NCBI RefSeq assembly: GCF_048544455.1
Contig: NC_133537.1
Location: 145,926,058 to 145,990,057 of the forward strand
Length of the DNA: 64,000 nucleotides
Direction: 5' to 3'
DNA from: Silene latifolia
Lineage: Eukaryota; Streptophyta; Magnoliopsida; Caryophyllales; Caryophyllaceae
Shown here: positions 59,946-64,000 of the stretch, one piece after another
Layout of the letters: every line of letters begins with the position of its first letter
How positions within the stretch are numbered: the first letter of the stretch is position 1
Notes under the pieces: model-generated
What the model was told of the DNA's origin: nothing
What the model saw: only the letters and a program-made list of their open reading frames with translations
Database searches by the model: none
Translations under genes and position numbers: made by a program

Positions 59946-59963
59946 TGGCGCCGTTTTGGGAGA
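59946..59963 (+). other. Primer binding site of the Athila element
   Basis: TGGCGCCGTTTTGGGAGA lies five bases after the LTR end. The first ten bases match the usual Athila PBS; the rest is changed (GCCGGGGA would be usual), so priming may be weakened. Confidence 0.85.
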
Positions 59964-60122
59964 CGGTGTAATTCTGTTTGCTTTATTTTTAGTTTATTTT
60001 TCTTGTCTCAAGGAACTTTGGTTCCTTGAGGACGTTGCTTACCTTTGCTTCTAGTTTTGCTTTTGCACAGTTAGAAGACAGGTTTTTGAGAGGAAGGCTT
60101 GAGTACTCTCAGTTCTGCGAAT

Positions 60123-62106
60123 ATGGCTACAATATATGATAATCTTCAGCCAAAGGAACACCATCTTCTAAAGGGGCACCAGTTACCTACCCCTACTACC
60201 GGTAACTTCGAATTTCGTTCCTCTTATATCGATTTAGTGGAGCGAAATCAGTTTGCTGGTTTACCAGATGAGGACCCCTTGAAGCATATGGAAATTTTCA
60301 CGGACTCATCATTGTTCCATACTTATACCGGTGGGGTGACTCGGGATGAAGTAAAGGGGGTGATGTTCTTATACTCCTTGAAGGATTCGGCGCGAGATTG
60401 GTACCGCTACCTTGATAGGGTAGCAGCTGGAGTCACAGATTGGACATCTCTAGCATTAGCCTTCTACAAGAAGTACTTCCCACTTTCAAAGACTGATGCC
60501 TTGAGAAGTAAAATCACAAATTTCCAGCAAGGAGCCGATGAGGGCTTTTGTGAAGCATGGGGACGTTTCAAAAGTTTTGTTCGAGCTGTCCCTCACCCTG
60601 GTTTCCAGCAGTGGTATCTTTGCAACTTATTCTACAATGCTTTATATGATGATTACAAGGTCATCCTGGACGCAGCTGCGAATGGTAGGTTCCAAAATAA
60701 TACCGGTCAGAATAGAGGTTGGAACACTATTGAGGAGATGGCAGTCCATAGAGCTGAGTTTGGGAGTTCACGTGGAAATTCACGAAAGCAAAGTGATGAA
60801 ATGAGTACCGTTGTGACACTCATTACTTCTATTACTGCCCGTCTCGAGAAGCTCGAGGCCTCTGAAGTTTCCAAGGAAAGAATTGAAACTCCTGTCCATA
60901 ATCCAGATGAGACCGCGAAGTTGAGAGAAATGGTCCAAACTCTTTTGGTTCAAGTGGCGAATATAGAAGCAGCCGGGATTTAGTCCTCAAAGAATTTTGT
61001 GAAGCAGTTGGGGAATATAGAGGCTAAGCAAGTCGCCAATTCTTCAAGCAAATGTGAAGGGCCAATTGAAACGATTAATGCCATTAATCTCAGAAGTGGC
61101 CTCTCTTATGAAGGTCCCGACAAGCCAAGAGGAGACTCGGGAAACGATGAAGAAGCTAGTTTAATTTCTGGTGCAAAAACGAGCTCAATTGCCAGTACTT
61201 CTGGTCGATCGACCACTACTATCAGTCGATCGACTGGAGCGTCAGATGAAAAAGTTTCTGATCAGAAACTATTCACGCCCAGCATAAGCAGTCGATCGAC
61301 TAATATCATCAGTCGATCGACTGAGATTCCTGACGAAGAGGTTTATGTCCAGGAACTGTTCACGCCCAGCCAACTTGGTCGATCGACCACTACTGTCAGT
61401 CGATCGACTGATTCTCCAGTACAGGACGCAATTCCGTCAACTAATTTGCATGGTTCTACGCTTATTGATGATTTGACGGAGGTTTTAAACTTACGAAAGC
61501 CGAAGGTTACTGATCCTACGGCCAGTGTTGCAGTCCCGTATCCGGAGCGGTTAAAGAACACTAAGCTGGAGCGCAAGTTTGGTAAGTTTTTAGAGATGGT
61601 CCAGAATCTCGAGGTAACGATTCCTTTCACTGATCTAATTACCCAGGTACCCTCTTACGCTAAATTTATGAAAGACATTTTAAATCGTAAGAGAAATTTT
61701 CGTGATGATGGTAATGTTGCTTTTGTGGAAGAATGCAATGCTCTTTCGCAAATTAATATACCACCCAAATTAAAGGACCCGGGTAGTTTTTCAATTCCTT
61801 GCACTATAGGTAACCACGAAATTGGAAAGACCCTTTGTGATTTAGGGGCCAGTGTCAGTGTCATGTCGTACTCTGTTTGCGAAAGGTTAAACATTGTTAG
61901 ACTCAAGGTGACCGATATTACCGTTCAAATGGCAAATAGATCGACTCAGAGACCTATAGGAGTTCTAGAGGATGTACCCGTTCGAGTGGGTAAGTTTTTT
62001 ATTCCTGTCGATTTCATTGTTTTGGACATTGCTGAGGACAGTCAAATACCTATTATTTTAGGTAGACCATTTTTACATACAGCTGGGGCTGTAATAGATG
62101 TCAAAC
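60123..62106 (+). pseudogene. Gag and protease of the Athila element
   Basis: The ATG at 60123 is chosen because it begins the standard Athila gag start (MATIYDNL). The capsid domain (LKHMEIFTD, RDWYRYLD, KYFPLSKT) spans about codons 50-220. An in-frame TAG at 60981-60983 interrupts GI-stop-SSKNFVKQLG; the frame then continues to the protease (LCDLGASVSVMSYSVCERL near 61840, [19 protein letters not shown]). A region of 29-residue repeats (GRSTTTISRST type, 61200-61410) lies between gag and protease. A one-base insertion near 62103-62106 shifts the frame at the protease end into the next frame, which continues as pol. Confidence 0.9.
61200..61412 (+). repeat. In-frame 87-bp tandem repeat carrying paired 12-bp palindromes
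   Basis: Pairs of GGTCGATCGACC or AGTCGATCGACT lie at 61203/61224, 61290/61311 and 61377/61398. The period is exactly 87 bp (29 codons) and the spacing within each pair is exactly 21 bp. The protein repeat includes RSTTTISRST and FTPS. Confidence 0.92.
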
Positions 62107-64000
62107 GCCGGAACCATAACCTTAGAGGTAGGGGATGACACCATTGAGTTTAGTCTTGCTCGCAAGGCGACTGAACCTACTGATGATGATACGTGTTATT
62201 CCATTGATATTGTTGACAGGGCTGTTACTTGTAATTTGAGGGAATCCTTAGCCAGGGGTCCCTTAGCTGATCTAACCCGTTTAGATGAGTGTGCAGGTAC
62301 TACAGTGGAGAATGCTGAGGAGCCAGATGCTTTGTTAGCCTCAATGGAGAGCTACGAGCTCACAGAGGAAGAAGATGAGATGCTCTTGAGCCTAGCCAAC
62401 GAGAACTTGGTAAACACTTGCTATACCATTGGAGCTGATTCTGTCTGTGCTGTAGAGGTAAAGGTGCCTGAGCGTAAGCCACTTCCTCCCAATCTTAAGT
62501 ATGTATTCCTAGATGATACAGAGCAGTACCCAGCTATTGTTAGTGCTAAGCTTAATGATGACCAGCTGTCTGCTTTGATGTGTGTGCTTAAGAAAAACAG
62601 GAAGGCTCTAGGTTACTCTTTGGATGACATTAAGGGCATCAGCCCTGATGTTTGTATGCACAGGATAGAGCTGGAGGAAGGCCACAAGCCTTACAGACAG
62701 GGTCAACGAAAGTTGAACCTGAAGATACGGGAAGTTGTTATGGCTGAGGTGATGAAACTACTCGATGCAGGTATTATTTATACAGTTGGCAACTCCAAGT
62801 GGGTTAGCCCAGTTCAGGTAGTTCCGAAGAAAGGAGGGACTACCGTGGTTAAAAATGAGAAAAATGAATTAATACCGACACGAGTTGTGACAGGGTGGCG
62901 GATGTGCATTGATTATAGACAGTTAAATACCGCCACCAAGAAAGACCACTTCCCCCTCCCTTTTGTTGACCAAATGACTGAAAGACTTGCTTCTAACAAA
63001 TTTTTCTGTTTTCTAGACGGATATTCAGGGTTCTTTCAGATCCCTATTCATCCGGATGATCAGAGTAAGACCACTTTTACCTGTCCACAGGGTGTTTTTG
63101 CATATCGTAGAATGCCTTTCGGATTGTGTAACGCCCCTGCTACCTTTCAGAGGTGCATGATGGGGATTTTTTCTGATTATATAGAGAATATTATGGAGGT
63201 ATTCATGGATGATTTCTCAGTTTATGGTAATGACTTTGATCGTTGTTTAGCTAATCTCGATAAAGTCATGCAGCGTTGTATTGATGTTAATCTTGTTTTA
63301 AACTGGGAAAAGTGTCAGTTTATGGTCAATGAGGGAGTTGTGTTAGGGCATCTGATTTCTGATAAAGGTATACATGTTGATAAGGCAAAGGTGCAGGTGA
63401 TTGAGCAATTACTTCCTCCCGTGAACGTTAAAGGAGTGAGGAGTTTCCTTGGTCACGCTGGTTTTTATCGGCGTTTCATTAAGGATTTTTCAAAAATTGC
63501 TAAACCACTCACACATTTGCTCCTTAAGGATGTTGTCTTTGAATTTACTGATGAGTGCCTTACCGCTTTTAACAGGTTAAAGGGGGCCCTAGTTTTTGCG
63601 CCAATCATTCAGCCGCCTGATTGGGACCTCCCATTTGAGATCATGTGTGATGCCAGCGATTATGCGGTCGGTGCAGTTTTGGGACAGCGGAAGAATAAAG
63701 CTTTGAATGCCATATATTATGCGAGCCGAACTCTGGATGAGGCTCAAATTAATTATTTTACCACTGAGAAAGAGTTTCTAGCTGTAGTTTTTGCCTTAGA
63801 CAAATTTCGGTCTTATTTATTAGGTTCTAAGGTTATTGTTTATACTGACCATGCAGCGCTGAAGACTCTCTTTCTTAAGAAGGATGCGAAGCCGAGGCTT
63901 TTGAGGTGGATACTCCTTTTGCAGGAGTTTGATTTGGAGATCAAAGATAAGAAAGGGGCAGAGAATGTGGTGGCTGACCATTTATCTCGCCTACAGCTGA
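62107..64000 (+). CDS. Reverse transcriptase and RNase H of the Athila element (open to window edge)
   Basis: The frame is open from 62107 to the window end with no stop. It carries the protease-RT linker, then RT with [23 protein letters not shown], the Athila-type insertion before [11 protein letters not shown], motif [25 protein letters not shown] and the FMDD catalytic box (near 63205). RNase H has [12 protein letters not shown] and [10 protein letters not shown], followed by ADHLSRL. Integrase should follow outside the window. Only the upstream frameshift and the gag TAG disable it. Confidence 0.92.

Larger units (their letters stand above)
58660..64000 (+). mobile_element. Athila-lineage Ty3/gypsy element (5' part), nested in element 3
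   Basis: The LTR is 58660-59940 and the PBS 59946-59963. Gag-protease starts at 60123, and RT and RNase H run to the window edge. The Athila lineage is recognised by the gag start (MATIYDNLQPKEHHLLKG), protease GASVSVMS, the RT with [23 protein letters not shown] and a PBS of the TGGCGCCGTT type. It interrupts element 3 before its 3' LTR, so it is the younger insertion. The rest lies beyond the window. Confidence 0.92.

Overview
This window is nuclear DNA of a flowering plant and is almost entirely transposable elements. No intact host gene is visible. The evidence is plant-type LTR retrotransposons (Ty3/gypsy Tat and Athila lineages, Ty1/copia), a FAR1-type MULE, plant mobile domain (PMD) proteins and GT-AG introns of about 80-115 bp. 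The Tat elements resemble the Retand/Ogre group (extra archaeal-type RNase H, long LTRs, antisense genes). Retand was first described in Silene, so a Caryophyllales genome is a reasonable but unproven guess.

Layout. (1) 1-28567 is a head-to-tail array of related minus-strand Tat elements that share LTRs. It comprises element 1 (internal part 1-6786, cut by the window edge), LTR-1 (6787-8830), element 2 (internal part 8831-23225), LTR-A (23226-25648), a second copy of PBS plus leader (25649-26231) and LTR-B (26232-28567). Element 2 carries two plus-strand (antisense) genes between pol and its 3' LTR: an intron-rich PMD gene (10389-12696) and a DUF7745-like gene (13642-15169). (2) 28568-30909 is low-copy DNA holding a minisatellite and one exon-like fragment. 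(3) 30910-39722 is a complete but decayed minus-strand Ty1/copia element with near-identical LTRs and a perfect 5-bp target duplication. (4) 39728-45055 holds a decayed plus-strand MULE/FAR1-like transposase and AT-rich DNA. (5) 45056-58659 is a plus-strand Tat element of a second family (element 3), with a minus-strand DUF7745-like antisense gene. (6) 58660-64000 is the 5' part of an Athila element that interrupts element 3 before any 3' LTR is seen.

How the parts relate. Gag, protease, reverse transcriptase, RNase H and integrase make up each retrotransposon machine, and nearly every copy here is broken by stops and frameshifts. The notable content is non-canonical. Antisense genes are kept in two separate Tat families, and at least one has a core promoter matching that of its own LTR. 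A pair of hairpins with compensatory base changes lies just downstream of pol in both families. Clusters of TCGATCGA palindromes, often about two helical turns apart, occur in the unrelated copia and Athila elements.
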